Assembly: GCF_030605225.1 (NCBI RefSeq)
Contig: NZ_JAUWAV010000001.1
Span: forward strand, 62,001-126,000
Direction: 5' to 3'
Origin: Geoalkalibacter sp.
GTDB lineage: Bacteria; Desulfobacterota; Desulfuromonadia; Desulfuromonadales; Geoalkalibacteraceae
Length of the DNA stretch: 64,000 bases
The notes beneath the pieces are model-generated. The model was not told where the DNA came from. It worked only from the letters and a program-made list of their open reading frames with translations, and did not search any database. Shown here in pieces: positions 27,608-37,517 of this stretch; the stretch's first letter is position 1; each line of letters begins with the position of its first letter. A program made the translations under genes and the position numbers.

Positions 27608-29731
27608 ATGACGGCTGAGCCGACCAGAATTCTCATCGTCGAGGACGAAGGTGCCCATGCTGAGGCGATCTCCCGCGGCTTTCGGACGGCCGACTACGAT
27701 ACCCGGATCTTTCTCGCCGGTTCACTGGCTGATTTTCGGCGCATGGCGGCCGAACAAGCACCGCACATCGTGCTTTTGGATTACAACTTGCCCGACGGTC
27801 GTGCCGTCGAGGTTCTTACGGCGCCCGTCGAGGCGGCCGAGTTTCCCGTGCTCATCATGACCTCCCACGGCAGCGAGGTGCTTGCCGTCGAAGCCATGAA
27901 GGCCGGGGCTCTCGACTACATTGTCAAATCACCCCAAGCCTTCGCCGAGATGCCCAAGACGGTGAGCCGCGCCCTGCGCGAATGGCGCGCACTGCGCGAG
28001 CATCGGCGGGTGGCCGAGGCCCTGCGGCACAACCAAGAGCAGTTGCAGAAGCTGAGTCTCGCCGTCGAGCAGAGCCCCGCCGCCGTGGTCATCACCAACC
28101 TCGATGCCGCCATTGAATACGTCAATCCCAAATTCACCCAGGTCACCGGCTACACCCTGGAGGAAGTGCGGGGAAAAAATCCCCGCATTCTGCAATCCGG
28201 CGAGATGCCGCGCGAGGATTACCTCAGGCTGTGGCAAACCTTATTGGCCGGAAGGGAGTGGCATGGCGAATTTCTCAATAAACGCAAGGACGGCAGTCTG
28301 TTCTGGGAGCAGGCCTCCATTTCGCCCTTGCGCAACGATCAGGGGCGCGTCACCCATTACATTGCGGTCAAGGAAGACATCACCGCACGCAAGCGCTACG
28401 AAATGCAACTCGAGCATCAGGCCACGCACGATGATCTGACCGGCCTGGCCAATCGCGCCCTGCTGCATGACCGCCTGGAGCAGGCCATTCATCAAGCCCG
28501 ACGCTCGGGGCGGCTGGTGGCCGTTCTGCTGCTTGATCTTGATCGCTTCAAGCTGGTCAACGACAGCCTCGGCCACGCCGTTGGCGACAAGATGCTCTGC
28601 CAAGTGGGTGAACGCCTGCGTAAATCGGTTCGCGAGGTCGATACGGTGGCGCGACTGGGCGGCGATGAATTCGTCATCCTGCTCACGGAAATTTGCGATA
28701 TCGACGATGTGGGCCAGGTGGCGGCGAAAATCCTGCGCCATCTTGGGGAACCCCTGGCTCTCGACGGTCGGGAAATCTCCATCGGCGCAAGCCTGGGATT
28801 AAGTATTTACCCGCGCGACGCCTCCGACGGCGCCACCCTCATCCGCAACGCCGACATCGCCATGTACCGGGCGAAACAGGAGGGCGGAAGTTTCTCCTTC
28901 TACGCTAACGAGATGAATCTGCGGCTTTTGGAAACCCTCGAGCTCGAAAGCGCTCTGCGTCAAGCCCTCGATCGTCGCCAGTTTTGTCTGCATTATCAAC
29001 CCAAGGTCGGCTTGACGAGCGGACGTGTGCTTGGTTGCGAGGCGCTGATCCGCTGGCAACATCCTCAGCGAGGCATGATTTCTCCGGCGGAATTCATTCC
29101 CTTGGCCGAGGAAACCGGGCTCATCGTGCCCATCGGCCATTGGGCGCTGCGCGAAGCTTGCCGGCAGACCCGGCAATGGCTGGAACAGGGCCTCTCGCCC
29201 CGGAATGTGGCCGTGAATCTCTCCGCGCGCCAGTTCCGCAAGGGCGACCTGGTGGACGTGGTGCGGCAGGTGCTGGCCGAAAACGCGCTGGATCCCGATC
29301 TGCTGGAGTTGGAGCTCACCGAGAGCATGATCATGGATGATCCCGTCGGCGCGGAACAGACCATGCGCCGGCTCAAGAATCTGGGCGTGGGGCTGAGTCT
29401 CGACGATTTCGGCACCGGGTATTCAAGTCTCAACTATCTGCGTCGATTTCCCGTCGACAGCCTGAAAATCGACCGTTCCTTCATCGCCGACGTGGTCAGC
29501 GATCCCAGCGGATCCTCGGTGGTCACCAGCGTCATCTCCATTGCCCACAACCTGGGATTGTCGGCCATCGCCGAAGGGGTCGAAACCAGCGATCAGCTCG
29601 ATTTTCTGGTCGACAACGGGTGCGATATGCTGCAGGGCTATATTTTCAGCAAGCCGATGCCCGCCGACGAATACGCTGAACTGCTGCGGCGCGATCCGCG
29701 ACTTGAATGTCCCGGAACCGCCTGGGGGTGA
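27608..29731 (+). CDS. Response regulator: REC - PAS - GGDEF - EAL (cyclic di-GMP turnover)
   Basis: 707 residues, cytoplasmic. The receiver starts RILIVEDEGAHAEAI with Asp in VLLDYNLPDG. A PAS domain (about 145-265) follows. The GGDEF motif is intact (ARLGGDEF) and preceded at the standard 5-residue spacing by REVD, an RxxD inhibitory site. The EAL domain is also intact (CEALIRW, DDFGTGYSSLNYL). The protein may therefore make or degrade cyclic di-GMP; the net direction cannot be predicted. ATG 27608 is placed 7 bases after AAGGG; ATG 27602 is too close. Confidence 0.93.
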   Translation: MTAEPTRILIVEDEGAHAEAISRGFRTADYDTRIFLAGSLADFRRMAAEQAPHIVLLDYNLPDGRAVEVLTAPVEAAEFPVLIMTSHGSEVLAVEAMKAGALDYIVKSPQAFAEMPKTVSRALREWRALREHRRVAEALRHNQEQLQKLSLAVEQSPAAVVITNLDAAIEYVNPKFTQVTGYTLEEVRGKNPRILQSGEMPREDYLRLWQTLLAGREWHGEFLNKRKDGSLFWEQASISPLRNDQGRVTHYIAVKEDITARKRYEMQLEHQATHDDLTGLANRALLHDRLEQAIHQARRSGRLVAVLLLDLDRFKLVNDSLGHAVGDKMLCQVGERLRKSVREVDTVARLGGDEFVILLTEICDIDDVGQVAAKILRHLGEPLALDGREISIGASLGLSIYPRDASDGATLIRNADIAMYRAKQEGGSFSFYANEMNLRLLETLELESALRQALDRRQFCLHYQPKVGLTSGRVLGCEALIRWQHPQRGMISPAEFIPLAEETGLIVPIGHWALREACRQTRQWLEQGLSPRNVAVNLSARQFRKGDLVDVVRQVLAENALDPDLLELELTESMIMDDPVGAEQTMRRLKNLGVGLSLDDFGTGYSSLNYLRRFPVDSLKIDRSFIADVVSDPSGSSVVTSVISIAHNLGLSAIAEGVETSDQLDFLVDNGCDMLQGYIFSKPMPADEYAELLRRDPRLECPGTAWG

Positions 29732-29735
29732 TGGT

Positions 29736-30874
29736 TTGTCCGCCGAGCCGCTGAACATTCTGGTCGTGGAGGACGATCAGGCCCACGCCCTGGCGATCTG
29801 CCGCGCCTTCAAGACCCCGGATGGCTGGGTCCGCATCGAGGTTGCCGAAACCTTGCGGGATTTTCAACACATGGCGCGAGCCCAACGACCGGACATCGTG
29901 CTGATGGATCTGAATCTTCCCGACGGACGGGCCATCGATTTGCTCCACAATACTCGAGAGGAAAGATCCTATCCGGTTTTGATCCTGACGGCTCTAAGCG
30001 ATGAGAAAGCGGCCGTGGCCGCCATGAAGGCCGGGGCTCTCGATTATGTCGTCAAGACGCCCGCGGCTTTTGCCGATCTGCCGCGCATCGTCGGGCGCGC
30101 CCTGCGCGAATGGAATCTGCTCGAGCGCGAGAAAAAAGCCCAGGCCGAACTGATCCGCGCTTCGCAGCTCGCCTCCCTGGGGGAATTGGCGGCCGGTGTC
30201 GCCCATGAGATCAACAACCCCATCAACGGCGTGATCAACTACGCGCAGATGCTCGTCAATCGTTTGCCAAGCGACGGCGACGAGCGCGAACTCGCCGCCC
30301 GCATCATTCAGGAAGGCGAGCGCATCGCCCAGATCGTCGGCGGACTGCTCGCCTTCGCGCGCCCGCAGCAAGAGCGCATAACCCCGCTCAACATCGGCGA
30401 CGTCGTGAAATGCTGCCTGCCGCTGGTCGAGGCGCAGTTGCGCCGGGAGGATGTACGCCTGGTCCTCAGCCTTCCTTCCGACCTGCCGCTCGTGCCGGGG
30501 AAAAAACAGCAGTTGCAGCAGGTTATTCTCAACCTCATCAGCAATGCCCGCCATGCCCTTAACGAAAAATACCCCGGCGCCGATCCGGGGAAAGTTCTTG
30601 AAATCCGCGCCGAGGAGATCGCGGACGAGGTCGGCGCGCGGGTGCGTCTGACCTTCAGGGATCAGGGCACGGGCATCCCCGAAGAGGTGCGCGACAAGAT
30701 TTTCAATCCCTTTTTCACGACCAAGCCGGCCGATCGCGGCACGGGCCTGGGTTTGAGCATCAGCTACGGCATCATCAAGGATCACGGCGGAACCCTGCGG
30801 GTGTCGAGTCAGACCGGCCTCTACACGGTCGTCTGCGTTGAACTGCCCATCGCCGGCGGTCGGGGAGGCGATTG

Positions 30875-30875
<1 letters not shown>
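29736..30875 (+). CDS. Response regulator-histidine kinase: REC - HisKA - HATPase (NtrB-like kinase core)
   Basis: 379 residues from TTG 29736, the only in-frame start that keeps the receiver whole; it follows GGGGGTGA. The receiver has [12 protein letters not shown] and Asp in [10 protein letters not shown]. The kinase H-box is of the NtrB/ZraS type: [19 protein letters not shown], with DQGTGIPEE and [18 protein letters not shown]. It directly precedes, and shares one base with, the sigma-54 activator gene, so the two probably form a cognate pair. Confidence 0.92.
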
Positions 30876-32572
<1,697 letters not shown>

Positions 32573-32578
32573 TTCGCG

Positions 32579-32627
32579 CTGTGTCATGACACAGAGGTGG
32601 ATTGTCACACTTTTGTGTCATGACACA
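32579..32627. promoter_or_regulatory. Twin palindromic upstream activator sites
   Basis: CTGTGTCATGACACAG (32579-32594) is a perfect 16-bp palindrome and TGTGTCATGACACA (32614-32627) repeats its core. Centres are 34 bases apart, about three helical turns. They start six bases after the sigma-54 activator gene and lie roughly 165-200 bases before a sigma-54 promoter. This is the expected layout of enhancer sites for that activator. Confidence 0.75.
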
Positions 32628-32781
32628 CATCAAGTCATTGGTCCAAGGGCCCTCACTCTGCTTTGTCCGCCTTGACCCCCGCCCCGCGGCCATCTTTGCC
32701 GTGCCGTAGAATCTCGAAAAATTCACACCATAGGCACGACATCTCCCGCCAGGCCCGTAAAAAATAAAAATATATTAATGC

Positions 32782-32798
32782 TTGGCATGTTCATTGAT
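32782..32798 (+). promoter_or_regulatory. Sigma-54 (-24/-12) promoter of the chemotaxis genes
   Basis: TTGGCATGTTCATTGAT fits the sigma-54 consensus YTGGCACGRNNNTTGCW except at C7, R9 and the final C of the -12 (GA instead of GC). The GG/G spacing is exact. The start would be near 32808, just before the ribosome site of the small gene at 32830. Confidence 0.7.
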
Positions 32799-32829
32799 TG
32801 TATGGCGGCGTGGAAGGAGGACTGTTCCC

Positions 32830-33081
32830 ATGGCCGCACGTCACATATTTCCCTATGCCCCGATACCCCTGGCGCTTGACCCCGTCATCTGTCCCCTGGT
32901 CAGCGCGCCGCGCGAGCAATGCCATTGCTCAAAACTCACCAGTCAGCGCATTCCGCTCATCGTTCTCTATTGCGCCGGCAACTACGCCGAGTGCGATCTC
33001 TACCAGGAATACCGACGCTCCGTCGATTCTCACCACCATCCGCCGAAGGAGGAACTCCGTGAATGTGGAAAGCACCAATGA
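32830..33081 (+). CDS. Small cysteine-rich protein of unknown function
   Basis: 83 residues, not recognised. ATG 32830 follows an excellent GGAAGGAGGA at 8 bases. Five of its six cysteines are clustered, in VICPLV, QCHCSKL, LYCAGNY and ECDLY, a spacing that could hold a metal or Fe-S cluster; the sixth is near the C-terminus. There is no signal peptide or membrane helix. It is the first gene after the sigma-54 promoter and overlaps the cheW start by 23 bases, which suggests translational coupling and a role tied to this receptor system. A non-coding leader is the alternative, but the ribosome site argues for translation. Confidence 0.6.
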   Translation: MAARHIFPYAPIPLALDPVICPLVSAPREQCHCSKLTSQRIPLIVLYCAGNYAECDLYQEYRRSVDSHHHPPKEELRECGKHQ

Positions 33082-33562
33082 CGCCCATCAGTACCTAACC
33101 TTCAAACTCGACCGTGAAGTTTTCGCCCTGGGCATCGACAAGGTGCGCGAGGTGCTCGACTACACGGCCATCACCCGGGTGCCCAAAACGCCCGACTTCA
33201 TGCGCGGGGTGATCAACGTGCGCGGCGGGGTTGTGCCGGTGGTCGATCTGCGCGTGAAGTTCGGCATGGAGCCCACACCGCAGACGGTCAACACCTGCAT
33301 CATCATCGTCGAGATTTTCTTGGAAGGGGAAAGCACCATCCTCGGCGCCCTGGCCGACCAGGTCGAGGAAGTTCTCGACCTTCTGCCGGCGCAGATCGAA
33401 CCCGCGCCGCGCATCGGCACGCGTCTGCGCACCGACTTCATCAAGGGCATGGGCAAGACCGAGGAGCGCTTCATCATCCTGCTCGACATCGACCGGGTGT
33501 TCTCCAGCGAGGAATTGGCCCTGGTCGCGGGCGAAGATCAGAAAATGGCGGCTCAAGCTTGA
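33059..33562 (+). CDS. cheW: Chemotaxis coupling protein CheW
   Basis: 167 residues from GTG 33059, 6 bases after AAGGAGGA. CheW links receptors to the kinase CheA. Family features: YLTFKLDREVFALGIDKVREVLDY cited in part, the core RGVINVRGGVVPVVDLR, and ERFIILLDIDRVF near the end. The longer in-frame opening upstream overlaps the small gene and has no family similarity. Followed by a chemoreceptor; no CheA, CheY or CheR is encoded nearby, so the partner kinase is elsewhere. Confidence 0.92.
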   Translation: MNVESTNDAHQYLTFKLDREVFALGIDKVREVLDYTAITRVPKTPDFMRGVINVRGGVVPVVDLRVKFGMEPTPQTVNTCIIIVEIFLEGESTILGALADQVEEVLDLLPAQIEPAPRIGTRLRTDFIKGMGKTEERFIILLDIDRVFSSEELALVAGEDQKMAAQA

Positions 33563-33610
33563 AAGCGATGAACGTTTTGATCTCAAACATCTAAAACACG
33601 AGGGAATTTT

Positions 33611-35641
33611 ATGAAGCTGGGATTGAAGATCGGATTGGGATTCATGGCGGTGCTGGCGCTGACGGCGGTGCTGGGTGTGGTGGCGGTCTGGAACATGTCC
33701 CGGGTGACAAGTGAGGCGACCATGCTCGCCGAGGAATACGTGCCCGAAGTCGTGATCGCCAACCAGGTGGAACGCAGCGCCTTTCGCACCATGTATGCCA
33801 TGCGTGGTTATGGTTTTACCGGCGAGCAGAGCTATCTCGACGCGGCCCGGGAGCAAATAAGTCAGCTCAAGGAGCGTCTCGCGGCGGCCCGGCAACTGGC
33901 CGATCGCGCGCAAAACCTCAAGGATTTGGCGCCGGCGGTGCAGGCGGCCCAGGCCGGTGTCGCGGAATATGAGGCGTTGATGGCCGAAACCCAGGCCACC
34001 AATGGGAGGATGAATGAGTTGCGTGGACGCATGGATGCCGCTGCCGGGACCTACATGGAAGCCGCGGAGGGGTATCTGGCCAGCCAGGTGCAGGCCATGG
34101 AGCGTGAAATGGAGGGCGGAGTCGCTATTGCCGCCCTCAAGGAGCGGCTTCACAAGATCACCCTGGCCACCGAGGTGATCAAGGTGGGCGAAGGCATCCG
34201 GCGGACCAACTGGCGCGCCCAGGCGACCCGTGACCCGGAACTGATCCGCCGCAACGAGGCAAGCTTTACCCTGCTCGCCGATAAGTTCCAAAGTCTGCGC
34301 GCCATTACCCGTCAGGAGATCAATCTGCGCCAGATTGCCGCCGCGGAGCAGGCCGCTAGCGATTATCAGAAGGCCGTGAACGGCTTTCTGCAGGAATGGC
34401 TGGCCAACAACGAGCTCGGCCAGAAACGCGGCCAGGTGGGCGACTCGGTGGTGCTGCAGGCGCGCGACGTATCCGTGTCCGGCACCGACGGCGCGACAAG
34501 CATTTCCAGTAATACCATGAACCTGCTCGGCACCGCCTCGACGGTGGTGATCTCCGGCCTGATCGCGGCTCTTGCCATCGGCATCGCCCTGGCATGGTTC
34601 ATCACCCGTTTGATCACGCGTCCCATCATCCAGGGCGTGAGCTTCGCCGAATCCGTCGCCGCGGGCGATCTGAGCCAGCAACTCGCCATCGACCAGAAAG
34701 ACGAAATCGGCCAACTGGCCTCGGCCCTGAACGGCATGGTCGAGAAGCTGCGCGAGGTGGTGGCTGATGTACGCGCCTCGGCCGACAACGTGGCCTCGGG
34801 CTCGCAGCAGCTCTCGGCGAGCAGCGAGGAGATGAGCCAGGGCGCCACGGAGCAGGCGGCGGCCGCCGAGGAGGCCTCGAGTTCCATGGAGCAGATGGCG
34901 GCCAACATCCGCCAGAACGCCGACAACGCCGTTCAGACCGAAAAGATCGCGGCGAAGAGCGCCGAGGACGCCCGCCAGGGCGGCGCGGCGGTGGCGCAGA
35001 CCGTGGCGGCTATGAAACAGATCGCCGAAAAAATCTCCATCGTCGAGGAGATCGCCCGCCAGACCAACCTGCTCGCACTCAACGCGGCCATCGAGGCGGC
35101 GCGCGCCGGCGAGCACGGCAAGGGCTTCGCGGTGGTGGCGGCCGAGGTGCGCAAGCTCGCCGAGCGCAGTCAGGGCGCCGCGGCGGAAATCAGCGAACTG
35201 TCGGGGTCAAGCGTCGAGATCGCCGAAGCCGCTGGCAAGATGCTCGAGCGCATGGTGCCCGACATCCAGCGCACCGCCGAACTGGTGCAGGAGATCGCGG
35301 CGGCGAGCCGCGAGCAGGACGCCGGCGCCGAGCAGGTCAACAAGGCCATCCAGCAGCTCGATCAGGTGATCCAGCAGAACGCCTCGGCCTCCGAGGAGAT
35401 GGCCAGCACCTCGGAAGAGCTTTCCAGCCAGGCCGAGCAGTTGCAGCAGGCCATCGCCTATTTCAAGGTCGATGTTGCCGGCCAGGCGACGGTACGCGTC
35501 GGCAAGCCGCTGCCGAAAAAAGCCGCGCCCAAGGCCATCGCCCATGTGGTCGCACCAAAGGCGCAGGCGAAAAAATCAGGATTGGCTCTGAATATGGGCC
35601 AAGGCAAGGATTGTCTTGATGAAGATTTTGAACGCTATTAA
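33611..35641 (+). CDS. Methyl-accepting chemotaxis protein
   Basis: 676 residues. Membrane helix at about 7-28, a long helical periplasmic domain (30-310), second membrane helix near 315-337, HAMP (about 335-390), then a signalling domain with the highly conserved hairpin tip [25 protein letters not shown], cited in part. The C-terminus has an Ala/Lys-rich linker ending EDFERY, a possible docking tail. Ligand unknown. Together with cheW it appears to be driven by the sigma-54 promoter. Confidence 0.94.
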   Translation: MKLGLKIGLGFMAVLALTAVLGVVAVWNMSRVTSEATMLAEEYVPEVVIANQVERSAFRTMYAMRGYGFTGEQSYLDAAREQISQLKERLAAARQLADRAQNLKDLAPAVQAAQAGVAEYEALMAETQATNGRMNELRGRMDAAAGTYMEAAEGYLASQVQAMEREMEGGVAIAALKERLHKITLATEVIKVGEGIRRTNWRAQATRDPELIRRNEASFTLLADKFQSLRAITRQEINLRQIAAAEQAASDYQKAVNGFLQEWLANNELGQKRGQVGDSVVLQARDVSVSGTDGATSISSNTMNLLGTASTVVISGLIAALAIGIALAWFITRLITRPIIQGVSFAESVAAGDLSQQLAIDQKDEIGQLASALNGMVEKLREVVADVRASADNVASGSQQLSASSEEMSQGATEQAAAAEEASSSMEQMAANIRQNADNAVQTEKIAAKSAEDARQGGAAVAQTVAAMKQIAEKISIVEEIARQTNLLALNAAIEAARAGEHGKGFAVVAAEVRKLAERSQGAAAEISELSGSSVEIAEAAGKMLERMVPDIQRTAELVQEIAAASREQDAGAEQVNKAIQQLDQVIQQNASASEEMASTSEELSSQAEQLQQAIAYFKVDVAGQATVRVGKPLPKKAAPKAIAHVVAPKAQAKKSGLALNMGQGKDCLDEDFERY

Positions 35642-35654
35642 GATGTAACAATCT

Positions 35655-35708
35655 GATCGCCCAGGCAGCCGCTTTGACTGCCTGGGCGATCCGGCTGTCA
35701 AAGCGGCT
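35655..35708 (+). other. Two interlocking perfect hairpins (possible pseudoknot)
   Basis: GATCGCCCAGGCAG (35655-35668) pairs with CTGCCTGGGCGATC (35678-35691). The loop of this stem belongs to AGCCGCTTTGAC (35667-35678), which pairs perfectly with GTCAAAGCGGCT (35697-35708). The two stems are mutually exclusive or form an H-type pseudoknot. No T run follows, so a simple terminator for the receptor gene is unlikely. The structure ends 18 bases before the next start codon. Confidence 0.6.
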
Positions 35709-35726
35709 TAAACCCGGAGCTCCCCC

Positions 35727-37391
35727 TTGAATCTGCCCGCCGCGATTTTACTGAGCCTTTTTCTTGCTCTTTCCCTGCCTGCCACGCCCTGTTTTTCTCA
35801 AGGCAATCCGACCTTCGGCTACGAAATGTTCGAGCGCCACGGCGCCGTGATGTTGCTCATCGATCCCGCGCAGGGCACCATCATCGACGCCAATCGGGCG
35901 GCGGCTGATTTTTACGGTTACAGCCTCGATGAGCTGCGCCGCATGCGGATTCAGCAGATCAATACCCTCTCCGAGGCGCAAACCCGCCAGGAGTGGGAGC
36001 TGGCCTCCAAGGAGAGCCGCAACTACTTCATCTTTCGGCATCGTCTGGCCAACGGCGAGATTCGGCCCGTGGAGGTTTATTCCTGGCCCATCACGGTCAA
36101 CGGGCGCGCGGTTCTGTTTTCCATCATTCATGATGTGTCCGGCCGCGAAACCTTGCAGCAGGCCCTGGTGGAGAGCGAGGTGCGGCTGCGCCAAGCCGAG
36201 CGCGTCGCCGGGGTCGGGCATTGGACTCTGGATCTGGGCCGAGGAACCTACACGTTTTCGGAAGGGGCCAGGGAGATTCTCGGCCTGACCGGAGAATCCT
36301 GGGCGGCAAAGGATATTTTGGCGCTCATTCCCCCCGATGACCGCAAGCTCATGGAGCAATCGCGGCACGGACTCGTGGAGCGGGGGGATGAATACAATAT
36401 CAAGGTGCGGTTTCAACGTCCTTCCGACGGCAAGATCCTTGATCTTCATTCTCAGGGGTTTTTCGATCCCAAGGAAAATCTCCTCTTCGGTGTGATCCAT
36501 GATCTCACGGACTACACCCAGGCCATGCGCACGTTGAAATCGCGCACATGGCGCTTCACGGCGGTGGTGTCGGTTTTCGTGGTCGTGCAGTTCGTCGCCA
36601 TCGGCCTGTTGGCGCGCGCCGTGAAAAAGCGCCGCCTGGCCGAGCAGGCCTTGCTTGAGCGCGAGGCCAGGCTCAAGGACAGCGATCGACTGTTGCGGGA
36701 AAAGAATGCCGAACTGGAGCGGTTCACCTACACCGTTTCCCATGATCTCAAAAGCCCGCTGGTCACCATTCAGACCTTTCTCGGCTATTTGCGGCAGGAT
36801 CTGGCCGCCAACGACGCCGTGCGCTTGGACAAGGATGTGGCCTACATCGACGCCGCCGCTCAGCGCATGACGCTGCTGCTGGATGAACTGCGGGAATTTT
36901 CGCAGGTTGGGCGCGTGGTCAACGAACCTCTCCGCGTGTCATTCGCGGAACTGACTCAGGAGGCGCTGGGGTTGGTGGCGGGACGCATCAGCGCGCGGGG
37001 AGTGCAGGTGCGCACCCAGCAGGTGGATCTGACCCTGGTGGGGGATCGTCCCCGGTTGGTGGCGCTCTGGCAGAACCTGCTGGAAAACGCCGTCAAATAC
37101 ATGGGCGATCAGGCACAGCCCTTGATTGAAGTCGGGGTTGATCCCACCAGGGAAGAGACGGTCTTTTTCGTCAGGGACAACGGCATGGGTATCGAACCTA
37201 GGCATCAGGAAAAAATTTTTGAGTTGTTCAAGCGGGTCGATACCGGCGGCGAGGGAACCGGATTCGGGTTGGCGCTGGTCAAGCGCATCGTCGAAGTCCA
37301 CGGCGGGCGAATCTGGGTGGAATCGGAGGGATTGGGGAAGGGAAGTTGCTTCTTTTTCAGTTTGCCGGCGGCGGAAAAATACACTTCCTGA
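35727..37391 (+). CDS. Sensor histidine kinase with two PAS domains
   Basis: 554 residues from TTG 35727 with GGAG about 8 bases upstream. The N-terminus is a hydrophobic signal sequence (about 1-24, ending near PCFS). PAS domains lie at about 30-130 and 145-265, followed by a membrane helix near 272-295 and the kinase core with H-box TVSHDLKSPLVTIQTF and HATPase DNGMGIEPR. The order signal-PAS-PAS-membrane places both PAS domains outside the cytoplasm. The kinase core is a paralogue of those at 23624 and 25132. Start and leader region overlap the hairpin element upstream. Confidence 0.88.
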   Translation: MNLPAAILLSLFLALSLPATPCFSQGNPTFGYEMFERHGAVMLLIDPAQGTIIDANRAAADFYGYSLDELRRMRIQQINTLSEAQTRQEWELASKESRNYFIFRHRLANGEIRPVEVYSWPITVNGRAVLFSIIHDVSGRETLQQALVESEVRLRQAERVAGVGHWTLDLGRGTYTFSEGAREILGLTGESWAAKDILALIPPDDRKLMEQSRHGLVERGDEYNIKVRFQRPSDGKILDLHSQGFFDPKENLLFGVIHDLTDYTQAMRTLKSRTWRFTAVVSVFVVVQFVAIGLLARAVKKRRLAEQALLEREARLKDSDRLLREKNAELERFTYTVSHDLKSPLVTIQTFLGYLRQDLAANDAVRLDKDVAYIDAAAQRMTLLLDELREFSQVGRVVNEPLRVSFAELTQEALGLVAGRISARGVQVRTQQVDLTLVGDRPRLVALWQNLLENAVKYMGDQAQPLIEVGVDPTREETVFFVRDNGMGIEPRHQEKIFELFKRVDTGGEGTGFGLALVKRIVEVHGGRIWVESEGLGKGSCFFFSLPAAEKYTS

Positions 37392-37400
37392 GGTTGACTA

Positions 37401-37450
37401 CCTACGGCAATCCCCGACAAATCAGGGGGATTGCCGTAGGTGTTTATTTA
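37401..37450 (+). terminator. Rho-independent terminator after the PAS kinase
   Basis: CCTACGGCAATCCCC (37401-37415) and GGGGATTGCCGTAGG (37426-37440) form a perfect 15-bp stem with a 10-base loop, followed by TGTTTATTTAT. It may also act on the convergent receptor gene. Confidence 0.85.
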
Positions 37451-37517
37451 TATTCAAATTTTCGCAATTGTAAAAATCTCCATGTTCCCGGCTGCCGGTG
37501 AGACGGACGTCGGAATG

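Noticed and set aside
32798-33058. N-terminal extension of CheW in the same frame
   Set aside because: The extension is low-complexity, starts at the sigma-54 -12 element, and the GTG at 33059 has an ideal ribosome site.
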